5,837 nucleotides of DNA from Phycisphaerae bacterium (lineage in GTDB: Bacteria > Planctomycetota > Phycisphaerae > Phycisphaerales > SM1A02). The stretch lies in NCBI GenBank assembly GCA_002591705.1, contig PAAB01000059.1, positions 1-5,837 on the forward strand, in the 5' to 3' direction. The notes beneath the pieces were generated by a model, which made no database searches, was not told the origin of the DNA, and saw nothing but the letters and a program-made list of their open reading frames with translations. This document shows positions 1 to 5,837 of this stretch, piece after piece. The first letter of the stretch is position 1; every line of letters begins with the position of its first letter. A program made the translations under genes and the position numbers.

Positions 1-996
1 TCGTCGAAGTTCGACATCGAATGCACGGCCGACGAGTTCAAGGACATGGAGTCGCCGGACGTGGTGTCGGAATACCTGAAGGATCGGGCGCGGGAACTCT
101 ACCGGCAGCGCGAAAGTCGATATCCGGTCGATTTCGTGATGGATCTCACCACGAACATGATGCAGCAGGACGCGCGTCGTGCCCTCGACCAGTTCACCAA
201 GTGGACCCGGCACCGCTACGAACTCGATTGGGAGCCCGAGAAGCTTCCCTCCACCAACCCCATGGTGCTGCGTGACATTCTCTACGCCGAGGCCGAGAAG
301 TGGGACGAGGCCGCGATCCGCGACCGGGCCCGGCGGGCCCTCCCGCACGCGACGGATCGGGAGTCGTTCGACGCGTGGAGCAGGGAGCACGTCGGTGTCA
401 CCATGCCCGAGCACTTCGCAGAGCTCTTCGAGACGGATCGTGAACAGGCGCTGTTTGACTTCTTCACCGAAGTGCTCCGGATCGAGATGCTGCAGTTCGA
501 ACGGTGGATCCTGCTCCAGATCGTCGACGGGGCCTGGAAGGATCACCTCCATTCCATGGATCAGTTGCGTGAGGCGATCGGCTACCGAAGCTTCAGCCAG
601 CTTGATCCCCGCATCGAGTACAAGCGGGAGGGAGCGAAGCTGTTCGAGGACATGCACGAGGAGGTGCGTGATCGGGTCACCGATCTGATCTTCAAGGCGA
701 GGTTGCAGCCGCAGGTCGCACCGCCCCAGCCCGCGCCGGACCCCGCCGGGGTGCCGGAGCAGCCGGCGGCCACGGGAACGACGCAGCAGCGTCGGACCAT
801 CGAGGCCGCCCAGCAGGCGGGTCCGCCGGAGCCGCGTCAGGCTCCCAGATCGAATCGTCCCGCCAACGCATCCGCGACGCGGGGTCGCAACGAGATGGTG
901 ACCGTTCTCGATCCCAAGACCGGCAAGAAGGAAACCATGAAGTTCAAGAAGGCCAAGCCGCTGATCCAGCAGGGATGGCGTCTGGTCGACGGCTGA
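1..996 (+). CDS. secA: Protein translocase subunit SecA, C-terminal part (5' end outside window)
   Basis: SecA is the cytosolic ATPase that drives unfolded preproteins through the SecYEG channel. The frame is open from base 1 and stops at TGA 994-996, giving 331 residues of the C-terminal part; the ATPase motor domains lie upstream of the window. Fragment residues about 15-230 match the SecA helical wing and scaffold domain. The clearest signature is around residues 170-220: LLQIVDGAWKDHLHSMDQLR, then an IGYRSFSQLDP stretch and an EYKREGAKLF stretch, which is the conserved scaffold-helix region. After about residue 235 the protein becomes a Pro/Gln/Ala-rich linker. It ends in a basic segment (about 298-331) with KKETMKFKKAKP and a final GWRLVDG. 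The usual C-terminal metal-binding motif (CxCxSGKK..CC/CH) is absent. The stop lies 31 bp from the end of the convergent membrane-protein gene. The family call is very secure; the fragment's own upstream start cannot be seen. Confidence 0.96.
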   Translation, partial: SSKFDIECTADEFKDMESPDVVSEYLKDRARELYRQRESRYPVDFVMDLTTNMMQQDARRALDQFTKWTRHRYELDWEPEKLPSTNPMVLRDILYAEAEKWDEAAIRDRARRALPHATDRESFDAWSREHVGVTMPEHFAELFETDREQALFDFFTEVLRIEMLQFERWILLQIVDGAWKDHLHSMDQLREAIGYRSFSQLDPRIEYKREGAKLFEDMHEEVRDRVTDLIFKARLQPQVAPPQPAPDPAGVPEQPAATGTTQQRRTIEAAQQAGPPEPRQAPRSNRPANASATRGRNEMVTVLDPKTGKKETMKFKKAKPLIQQGWRLVDG

Positions 997-1027
997 GCGG
1001 GGACAACGGGCTCCGGGGGTGCGCCGA

Positions 1028-2161
1028 TCAGGCTCCCCGGGCGGGGGCCAGTCGTCCCGTGAGGATCGGTATCACGACGGCCATTGCCGCCGCCGGCAGC
1101 AGCCACCACGTGGGGCTGCCGACCATTCCGAGTTCCGCCAGGACGAAGGTGAGGGCGAGGGTCGCGATCAATGCGGTTCCCACTCGCCTGGTCCGCGCTG
1201 CGGCCCGAGGCCACATGAAACTCAGCACCCAGATCGGAACCGCGAGGCCGTAGAACCCGAGGAACCGCAGGTAGGTGTCGTTGAGCAGGGAGGTCTTGGC
1301 GACGTCCAGCAGATCGGCCGTCCACACCAGTGGTACGGGAAGGACTGCAACCAGCACGAGCACCCGCGTGGAGCCCCAGCGGCCGGGGCCGGGCTCGCCC
1401 GTTGCCATCAGTTCCCGGAGATGGGCCCCGGTGGTGAAGATCACCTGCAGCAGCCAGAACAGCAGCACGACGCCGATGCCGACGCCGTTCCAGTGCTCGA
1501 TGTTCCAGTAGGACGTCACGAACAGGAGTACCGCCATGAAGGTGATGCCGAAGACGGCGAACGCATGTCGGCTCGGTGTCTCCTGTCGCGCCCGGTGGAA
1601 GGTCAGGTCCAGGTAGGGGGAGAGCAGGAAGCCGATCGCGATGATGGGGGCGGCGCCCCACAGCTCCGGTGGGGGCACGCTGCCGCGGTCGGGAATCTGA
1701 TCCATGAACTGGGTCCCGACGAGTCCGAAGCAGACCATGGTCCATGCGAACAGCAGGGTGGCGGTGAGCAGCCATCCGAGCAGCGGCATGCAGGCGACCA
1801 GCAGGGCCAGGCCGAGCACCAGGGCCGGAATCAGCACCATGCCCGTCGATGAGGGAACGAGGGCATCGAAGCCGAAATGACAGGCCAGTGCCGTGATCCA
1901 GAACAGCTGAAAGGCGATGGTCACGCAGGAGAACCACCGCATTGCTCCACGGTGCTGCTGCACCATCGCGGCCGATTGCACCCGGGAACGGACGAGGTAT
2001 CCCATTGCGGCGCAGCCCAGCACGTTCGGTATCGCGAACAGCCAGAATCCCGGCCAGCCCCACCGCTCGATCAGCAGCAGCGGCAGCCACATTCCGATGC
2101 ACCAGGTCCAGCTGCATGTGCAGTAGAGGCCCCAGCCGATCGTCTTGAGTAGTGGACCCAT
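1028..2161 (-). CDS. Polytopic inner-membrane protein of unknown family (about 12 TM helices)
   Basis: A 377-residue, strongly hydrophobic protein that I do not recognise with confidence. Likely membrane helices by eye are at residues 8-30, 37-57, 76-96, 107-124, 127-148, 168-187, 199-218, 226-245, 264-281, 297-316, 327-345 and 351-368. The first helix is rich in Trp and Cys (C14, C16, C21). The second, after WGWPGFW, resembles helix entry segments of transporter permeases such as the sodium:solute symporter/APC type, but this is weak. A loop after helix 6 carries SPYLDLTFHRARQ (181-193), which looks like a conserved motif. I chose ATG at 2161: it follows directly on the gene at 2196-2831 with a 34-bp gap and has GGAG 11 nt upstream. 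The ATG at 2224 would overlap the upstream gene and add a polar, non-membrane leader. The helix pattern and clean frame make it a real gene. A transport role is only a guess. Confidence 0.85.
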   Translation of the reverse strand: MGPLLKTIGWGLYCTCSWTWCIGMWLPLLLIERWGWPGFWLFAIPNVLGCAAMGYLVRSRVQSAAMVQQHRGAMRWFSCVTIAFQLFWITALACHFGFDALVPSSTGMVLIPALVLGLALLVACMPLLGWLLTATLLFAWTMVCFGLVGTQFMDQIPDRGSVPPPELWGAAPIIAIGFLLSPYLDLTFHRARQETPSRHAFAVFGITFMAVLLFVTSYWNIEHWNGVGIGVVLLFWLLQVIFTTGAHLRELMATGEPGPGRWGSTRVLVLVAVLPVPLVWTADLLDVAKTSLLNDTYLRFLGFYGLAVPIWVLSFMWPRAAARTRRVGTALIATLALTFVLAELGMVGSPTWWLLPAAAMAVVIPILTGRLAPARGA

Positions 2162-2172
2162 GGGCCGCGAAG

Positions 2173-2176
2173 CTCC
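2173..2176 (-). promoter_or_regulatory. Shine-Dalgarno-like GGAG for the membrane protein
   Basis: On the minus strand GGAG lies 11 nt upstream of the ATG at 2161, in the short gap after the hotdog gene. The spacing is a little long, so the site is modest. It still favours the start at 2161 over the in-frame ATG at 2224, which lies inside the preceding gene. Confidence 0.45.
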
Positions 2177-2195
2177 GTGGCCGGTGGCAACGAGA

Positions 2196-2831
2196 TCAGT
2201 TCTTGGCGGTCCGACGCGCGGCATGCTGCCGCTTGCGTCGTCGCTTGGCTTCGATCATCTGCTTGGGCGTGCAGTGGAAGGTCATCGAGCACTTGCCGAC
2301 CCGAAGGTTCCGACCCCGATTCTTGAGGATCTGGTTGATCTCGAGTTCGAGATCGATGTTGAACTCGCCGCCGAGCTCCTTGTTCTCCTTCACCGCGACC
2401 ATGACGGATTCACCGTCCCGGATGGAGTAGATGGCGGGGCCGAGGCAGGGGCGGAGAAAGTCGTACTTCATCTGCTTGCAGACCACGTTGTAGTCGCTGC
2501 CGCATTCGGAGAACAGGAACATGCCCGCGGCCACCTCGGAGTTGCCCAGCAGGGCGGCACCGGCCATGGCGTTGTACCAGTTCCGATTCACCCGCTTGAA
2601 GGGCAGAACCGCCTCGAACCGCGAGCGGCCCTCGCGGCGCATCTGAATGCCGCTTCGCCATGCGAAGGGAAGCCAGATGAGACTGCACACACGATGCCAG
2701 AAGTTGTTCTTCGTGCTCAACCGGCTGATGAACGCCTCGGCCCGCTGGTACAGGGTGGGCCGGATCGGCAGGCCGTCCGGATTGAGGACCAGCGAGGTGG
2801 TGCCGTTGGGTTGCGTCTCGATGCGGCTCAT
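2196..2831 (-). CDS. DUF4442/PaaI-like hotdog-fold protein, possible thioesterase
   Basis: A 211-residue protein whose middle part looks like a single hotdog fold of the DUF4442 type, related to PaaI/YiiD-like acyl-CoA thioesterases. Visible elements in order are: strand region GIQMRREG through EAVLPF (61-78); NRNWYNAMAGAALLG and the following helix (82-109), the usual position of the central hotdog helix; strand KQMKYDFLRPC (119-129), matching the family's polar-x-F-x-RP pattern; and long amphipathic strands about 156-188. I see no residue that fixes a catalytic mechanism, so thioesterase activity is inference only. The C-terminus is very basic (KRRRKRQHAARR, 197-207). The ATG at 2831 has GAGAG 9 nt upstream. 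The frame stays open far upstream, but that part lies antisense to the TIM-barrel gene and is not coding. The membrane-protein gene follows 34 bp downstream on the same strand, suggesting an operon. Confidence 0.72.
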   Translation of the reverse strand: MSRIETQPNGTTSLVLNPDGLPIRPTLYQRAEAFISRLSTKNNFWHRVCSLIWLPFAWRSGIQMRREGRSRFEAVLPFKRVNRNWYNAMAGAALLGNSEVAAGMFLFSECGSDYNVVCKQMKYDFLRPCLGPAIYSIRDGESVMVAVKENKELGGEFNIDLELEINQILKNRGRNLRVGKCSMTFHCTPKQMIEAKRRRKRQHAARRTAKN

Positions 2832-2963
2832 GGTTGCATGCTCTCGTGGGGAAGCACCACCTGCAGTGCTCCGCGATCGGTATCTTAGGTGCTCGACCAT
2901 CGCTGATCCAGCCCGAATCCGGGATCCGGTAATGGGCCTCGGCATACCCCTTGGAATCCCCCC
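2832..2963. promoter_or_regulatory. Divergent intergenic region between hotdog and TIM-barrel genes
   Basis: This 132-bp gap separates two divergently read gene pairs and should hold both promoters. On the minus strand TAAGAT (2887 to 2882) is a possible -10 box, 4 of 6 to the sigma-70 consensus, placed about 50 nt upstream of the hotdog ATG. No good -35 box lies at 16-18 bp from it. On the plus strand I see no convincing promoter. The TIM-barrel start is preceded only by a weak GGA at 2954-2956. The hexamer ATCCGG occurs twice 7 bp apart (2917 and 2924), too short to call an operator. Confidence 0.35.
2841..2845 (-). promoter_or_regulatory. Shine-Dalgarno-like GAGAG for the hotdog gene
   Basis: On the minus strand GAGAG sits 9 nt before the ATG at 2831. 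It supports this start and argues against any upstream extension of the open frame. Confidence 0.5.
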
Positions 2964-3785
2964 ATGTCCATCCATCGAACCGCAACCTGCTCCTGGAGCC
3001 TCCAGCCCTCGACGCCCGAGGAACTCGTCGATCGCCTCCGTCGCACCGGTTTGCGGGCGGTCCAGTTGGCGCTCACCCCGGTGGTTCGTGATCCGGATCG
3101 ATGGGCAGCGGTGTTCGATGGACTCGCCGATGACGGAATTGAAATCGTCAGCGGCATGATGGAACCTCTCGATGAGGACTACTCCAGTCTGGAAGCGATA
3201 GCGCAAACGGGCGGAGTCCGTCCCGATTCCACCTGGGACGGCAATCTCCGGATGGCGAACGAGATCGCCGACTGTGCGGCCCGGAACGCGATCGATCTCG
3301 TCACCCTGCATGCAGGATTCATTCCGAAGGATCCCCGAGATCCGGAACGCAGCACCATGCTGGATCGTCTGCGACGGGTCGTGGAGGTCTTCGCCGGTCG
3401 CGGGGTTCGCGTGGCCTTCGAGACCGGACAGGAGACCGCCGCCACCCTGTTGGAGGTGTTGGATGCGTTGTCGCATCCGGCCCTCGGGGTCAACTTCGAT
3501 CCGGCCAACATGATTCTCTACGGCAAGGGCGACCCGATCGAAGCATTCCGGGCGCTGGTACCGCACGTGGTCCAGGTGCACGTGAAGGACGCCGTCCCCA
3601 CCGGGCAGCCGGGAACCTGGGGGACCGAGACTCCCGCGGGCGATGGTGCCGTCGACTGGCCGGCCTTCCTCTCCATCGTCGAGGGAATGGATCGTCCCGT
3701 GGATCTGGTGATCGAGCGGGAGGGCGGCGACCGACGCATCGAGGACATTCGCACCGCAATCGAACTGCTGGAGAGGCACGCATGA
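2964..3785 (+). CDS. Sugar phosphate isomerase/epimerase-like TIM-barrel protein
   Basis: A 273-residue protein of the xylose-isomerase-like TIM-barrel (AP endonuclease 2) superfamily. Members isomerise or epimerise sugars and related compounds using a divalent metal bound at the barrel's C-terminal face. The four expected metal ligands are visible at the right strands: E153 in VAFETGQE, D179 in VNFDPANMI, H206 in VQVHVKDA and E251 in VIERE. Their order and spacing resemble D-tagatose 3-epimerase-type enzymes (Glu, Asp, His, Glu). H116 in TLHAGFIP is the usual active-site histidine region. The late GDGAVDW segment (227-232) is also typical. The length is normal for a single-domain member, and there is no signal peptide, so it is cytosolic. 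The exact substrate cannot be read from sequence. The start ATG has only a weak upstream GGA. Its stop overlaps the start of the next gene (ATGA at 3782-3785), indicating translational coupling. Confidence 0.9.
   Translation: MSIHRTATCSWSLQPSTPEELVDRLRRTGLRAVQLALTPVVRDPDRWAAVFDGLADDGIEIVSGMMEPLDEDYSSLEAIAQTGGVRPDSTWDGNLRMANEIADCAARNAIDLVTLHAGFIPKDPRDPERSTMLDRLRRVVEVFAGRGVRVAFETGQETAATLLEVLDALSHPALGVNFDPANMILYGKGDPIEAFRALVPHVVQVHVKDAVPTGQPGTWGTETPAGDGAVDWPAFLSIVEGMDRPVDLVIEREGGDRRIEDIRTAIELLERHA
3770..3776 (+). promoter_or_regulatory. Shine-Dalgarno site GGAGAGG for ggt
   Basis: GGAGAGG lies inside the last codons of the TIM-barrel gene, 5 nt before the ATG at 3782. It is the strongest ribosome binding site in the window, and it fixes the ggt start within the ATGA overlap. 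Confidence 0.75.
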
Positions 3786-5494
3786 ACAGGCTGCTCGCGT
3801 TGTGGCTGTTGTGCACCGGCTGTTCGGCGGCCGGACCGACCGGCAACGTCGTTCCGGCCGAGCACGTGTACGAGCAGGGGGCCGTGGCGGCCGACCATCC
3901 GCTGGCCTCCGAGGCGGGAGCACGCATGCTCCGTGCGGGCGGCAATGCCATGGATGCGGCGGTGGCGGCAAGTTTCTGCCTGTCGGTGGTCGATCCCTTC
4001 TCCTGCGGAATCGGGGGAGGTGGGTTCATGGTGGTCTGGGATCCCGCAACGCAGAAGGCGTGGGCCCTCAACTACCGCGAGACGGCGCCCGCATCGATGC
4101 GTCCGGATACGTTCTCGTCCCTCGATGATCCGCTGGCCAGTCGGTACGGAGCCTTGTCGGTCGGTGTTCCGGGCAACGTCGCCGGCCTGTTGGAGGCGCT
4201 GGATCGCTGGGGGACCCTCGATCGTGCAACGGTACTGGCCCCGGCCATCGAACACGCCAGGAACGGATTCCCCGTCAACGCCGCCTATCTCTCGGCCGTG
4301 GACTGGGTTCGTTCGGTCCGCACCAGGCATCCACGATTGGAGCCGGTTTCCCAGTGGGTGTGGGATCATCTGTGCGGTGGAGGATCGCTCGTCCTCGGTG
4401 ACGTCGTTCGTCAGCCGGGCCAGGCGGACGTGTTGGACCGCATCGCCCGCGACGGCGCCGCGGCCTTCTACGAGGGTCCGGTCGCCGAGGCGATCGTGGC
4501 AACGATCGCGGCCCACGGCGGCGACATGACCCGGTCCGATCTCCGCGCGTACGCACCCGCGACCGTGCCGGCGCTGCGCTCGCCGCTGGTCTTCGATCGG
4601 TACACGCTGCTTTCGATGCCCCCTCCCAGCAGCGGTGGAATCGCAATGCAGCAGATGCTCCGGATGATCGACCGCCGGCTGGTGGATGTCCCGAATCCAT
4701 CGCTGCACGATCCCCGGTGGGTGCAGCTCGTGACCGAGACGATGAAGCATGCCTTCGCGGATCGGGCCACCCACCTGGCGGACGGAACCTTCCAGCCCGT
4801 TCCGGTGGATCGCCTGCTCGACGGGCGGTACGTGGTTGGTCGCGCCGATGCGATCAATCTGGATCGAACCGGCGTTCCCACCGACTACGGTTCCGTGGCG
4901 CCGCCGCCGTCCGATTCGGGGACGAGTCATCTCAGCGTGGTGGACGCCGACGGCATGGCGGTCGCCTGCACCGAGACGATCAACCTGTCGTTTGGATCGC
5001 TGCTGGCGGTTCCCGAGTACGGAATCGTGCTCAACGATGAACTCGACGACTTCACCGCCCGTCCGGGCGAGGCCAACGCCTTCGGTCTGGTCCAGAGCTC
5101 CGGCAACGCACCGGAGGCGGGCAAGCGTCCGTTGAGTTCCATGTCGCCGACCATCGTGCTCGAGGAAGGGCGGGTGCGACTCGTCGCCGGGGCATCCGGC
5201 GGCCCCCGGATCATCACCGGCACCATGCAGGTGATTCTCAATTGCCTGCTGCTGGACATGACTCCGGCCCGGGCGGTGGCCGCCGCGCGTTTCCACCATC
5301 AGTGGTTGCCCGACACCCTCCAGTTCGAGGAACGGTGGACCGACCATTCCCTCATCGAATCGATGGAGGGACGGGGGCACGTGGTGGGTCGGCGTCGCGA
5401 CGTCGGGGTGGTGCAGGTGGTCGACGTACTGCCCGACGGCCGCAAGCGGGCCGCCTCGGACCCCCGCAAGGGCGGTCGGCCCGCGGGCCATTGA
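3782..5494 (+). CDS. ggt: Gamma-glutamyltranspeptidase (glutathione hydrolase), probable lipoprotein
   Basis: A complete 570-residue gamma-glutamyltranspeptidase, which cleaves or transfers the gamma-glutamyl group of glutathione and related amides outside the cytoplasm. The proenzyme normally cuts itself before a threonine that becomes the nucleophile. Here that is T381 in SGTSHLSVVDADG, giving subunits of about 366 (after signal removal) and 190 residues. Compared with the E. coli enzyme, the key residues align at a constant offset of 10 in the small subunit: T381 (E. coli T391), N401 (N411), D423 (D433), S452-S453 (S462-S463) and G473-G474 (G483-G484). R99 in YRETAP corresponds to the substrate-carboxylate arginine (E. 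coli R114). The lid-loop segment between D423 and S452 keeps full length. The N-terminus MNRLLALWLLCTGC looks like a very short lipoprotein signal with C14 as the lipidated residue, though Cys at -3 is atypical. It is translationally coupled to the TIM-barrel gene. All catalytic residues are present, so an active enzyme is expected. Confidence 0.96.
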   Translation: MNRLLALWLLCTGCSAAGPTGNVVPAEHVYEQGAVAADHPLASEAGARMLRAGGNAMDAAVAASFCLSVVDPFSCGIGGGGFMVVWDPATQKAWALNYRETAPASMRPDTFSSLDDPLASRYGALSVGVPGNVAGLLEALDRWGTLDRATVLAPAIEHARNGFPVNAAYLSAVDWVRSVRTRHPRLEPVSQWVWDHLCGGGSLVLGDVVRQPGQADVLDRIARDGAAAFYEGPVAEAIVATIAAHGGDMTRSDLRAYAPATVPALRSPLVFDRYTLLSMPPPSSGGIAMQQMLRMIDRRLVDVPNPSLHDPRWVQLVTETMKHAFADRATHLADGTFQPVPVDRLLDGRYVVGRADAINLDRTGVPTDYGSVAPPPSDSGTSHLSVVDADGMAVACTETINLSFGSLLAVPEYGIVLNDELDDFTARPGEANAFGLVQSSGNAPEAGKRPLSSMSPTIVLEEGRVRLVAGASGGPRIITGTMQVILNCLLLDMTPARAVAAARFHHQWLPDTLQFEERWTDHSLIESMEGRGHVVGRRRDVGVVQVVDVLPDGRKRAASDPRKGGRPAGH

Positions 5495-5521
5495 GCCGTT
5501 GTCCGGCGTGGCCCCTACAAT
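5491..5521 (+). promoter_or_regulatory. Candidate sigma-70-type promoter for the FmdB-like gene, possibly leaderless
   Basis: TTGAGC (5491-5496, 4 of 6) and TACAAT (5516-5521, 5 of 6) form a -35/-10 pair with a 19-bp spacer, slightly longer than ideal. A start of transcription 6-7 nt after the -10 box would fall on or beside the A of the ATG at 5528. No Shine-Dalgarno sequence precedes that ATG, which fits a leaderless mRNA. The -35 box overlaps the ggt stop codon. Confidence 0.45.
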
Positions 5522-5527
5522 GATGTG

Positions 5528-5821
5528 ATGCCGGTCTACGTCTACGAAATCATCGAGCCCGACGGATCCAGGGGTGAACGGTTCGAAGTCATCCAGCGGA
5601 TGGCCGAGGATCCGTTGACCGAGCATCCGGAGAACGGCAAGCCGGTCCGCCGCGTGATCACCTCGCCCAACATCGCGGGCAACTGGAGTGATCATGCCAC
5701 CAACCAGAAGCTGTCGAACAAGAACCTCGACCGGCTCGGATTCACCAAGTACGAGAAGGCCGGCGGCGGCTTCTACGAGAAGAAGTCCGGCGACGGTCCG
5801 GACGTCATCTCCGCGGACTGA
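5528..5821 (+). CDS. Cysteine-free FmdB-like (degenerate zinc-ribbon) small protein
   Basis: A 97-residue protein whose first half follows the FmdB/CxxC_CxxC_SSSS putative regulatory pattern: MPVYVYEI, then FEVIQRMAEDPLTEHPE, then PVRRVI. In typical members the opening strand is followed by a CxxC pair and the PLT segment by CPxC, together holding zinc. Here those places read IEPDGSRGE and HPENGK, and the whole protein has no cysteine. The second half (about 50-97) is polar and charged, with LGFTKYEKAGGGFYEK, and resembles the tail of planctomycete homologues as I remember them. The ATG at 5528 gives the conserved MPVY start; the GTG one codon earlier is unneeded. It follows ggt by 33 bp with a promoter-like element in the gap. 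The function is unknown; metal binding by cysteines is ruled out by the sequence. Confidence 0.8.
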   Translation: MPVYVYEIIEPDGSRGERFEVIQRMAEDPLTEHPENGKPVRRVITSPNIAGNWSDHATNQKLSNKNLDRLGFTKYEKAGGGFYEKKSGDGPDVISAD

Positions 5822-5837
5822 ACATCCTCGGGTGCAA

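Noticed and set aside
1013..1040. Possible hairpin CCGGGG/CCCCGG between the convergent gene ends
   Set aside because: Only 6 bp of stem with a 16-nt loop, no T-run on either side, and half of it lies inside the membrane-protein coding region. Not a supportable terminator.
837..2117. Alternative minus-strand frame (426 codons) over the membrane-protein region
   Set aside because: Arg/Pro/Gly-rich with no hydrophobic helices, and it runs into the secA 3' end. The other minus-strand frame gives a coherent membrane protein.
2159..2224. Longer start at 2224 for the membrane protein
   Set aside because: It would overlap the end of the hotdog gene by 29 nt and add a polar 21-residue leader before the first helix. 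The ATG at 2161 has an upstream GGAG.
2917..2929. Direct repeat of ATCCGG in the divergent intergenic region
   Set aside because: Six bases repeated once in GC-rich DNA is within chance, and similar words occur across the window.
2832..3971. Upstream extension of the hotdog open frame on the minus strand
   Set aside because: This part is antisense to the TIM-barrel gene, has shadow-like composition, and the ATG at 2831 has its own ribosome binding site.
5525..5527. GTG start one codon upstream of the FmdB-like ATG
   Set aside because: The family begins MP-x-Y, matching the ATG at 5528. The GTG adds one residue without a ribosome binding site.
3518..5695. Long minus-strand open frame (725 codons) antisense to ggt
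   Set aside because: Its translation is Arg/His/Gly/Pro-rich with no domain or membrane pattern, and it lies opposite a gene with every catalytic residue intact. It is an expected by-product of GC-rich codon use.

Overview
This window is ordinary, densely coded bacterial chromosome: about 63-65% GC by eye, short intergenic gaps, and no mobile element, CRISPR array, tRNA or rRNA that I can see. I infer a Planctomycetota-type organism, possibly Phycisphaerae-like. The reasons are the SecA tail, which ends in a basic module instead of the usual cysteine-rich zinc finger, and a cysteine-free FmdB-like protein of a form I associate with planctomycetes. This is inference from remembered family appearance, not from a search.

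Layout. Bases 1-996 (+) are the 3' end of secA, the preprotein-translocase ATPase; its 5' part lies outside the window. Facing it are two minus-strand genes that read as one operon: a DUF4442/PaaI-like hotdog-fold protein (2831 to 2196), then a polytopic membrane protein of about 12 helices that I cannot assign to a family (2161 to 1028). A 132-bp divergent intergenic region (2832-2963) separates this pair from a plus-strand pair. That pair is a xylose-isomerase-like TIM-barrel protein (2964-3785) and, overlapping it by ATGA, a complete gamma-glutamyltranspeptidase (3782-5494) with a short lipoprotein-like signal. A small cysteine-free FmdB-like protein (5528-5821) closes the window. It has a promoter-like element placed so that the transcript could be leaderless.

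How the genes relate. SecA is housekeeping and would export the gamma-glutamyltranspeptidase, as it does most Sec substrates. The TIM-barrel protein and transpeptidase look translationally coupled, but no shared pathway is evident from sequence alone. The hotdog and membrane genes may share an mRNA; their joint role is unknown.

I found no convincing new multi-gene system. The points most worth a second look are the unassigned membrane protein, the metal-site loss in the FmdB-like protein and the SecA tail, the possible leaderless start at 5528, the lipoprotein-type transpeptidase, and an apparent strong excess of GATC tetramers across the window.
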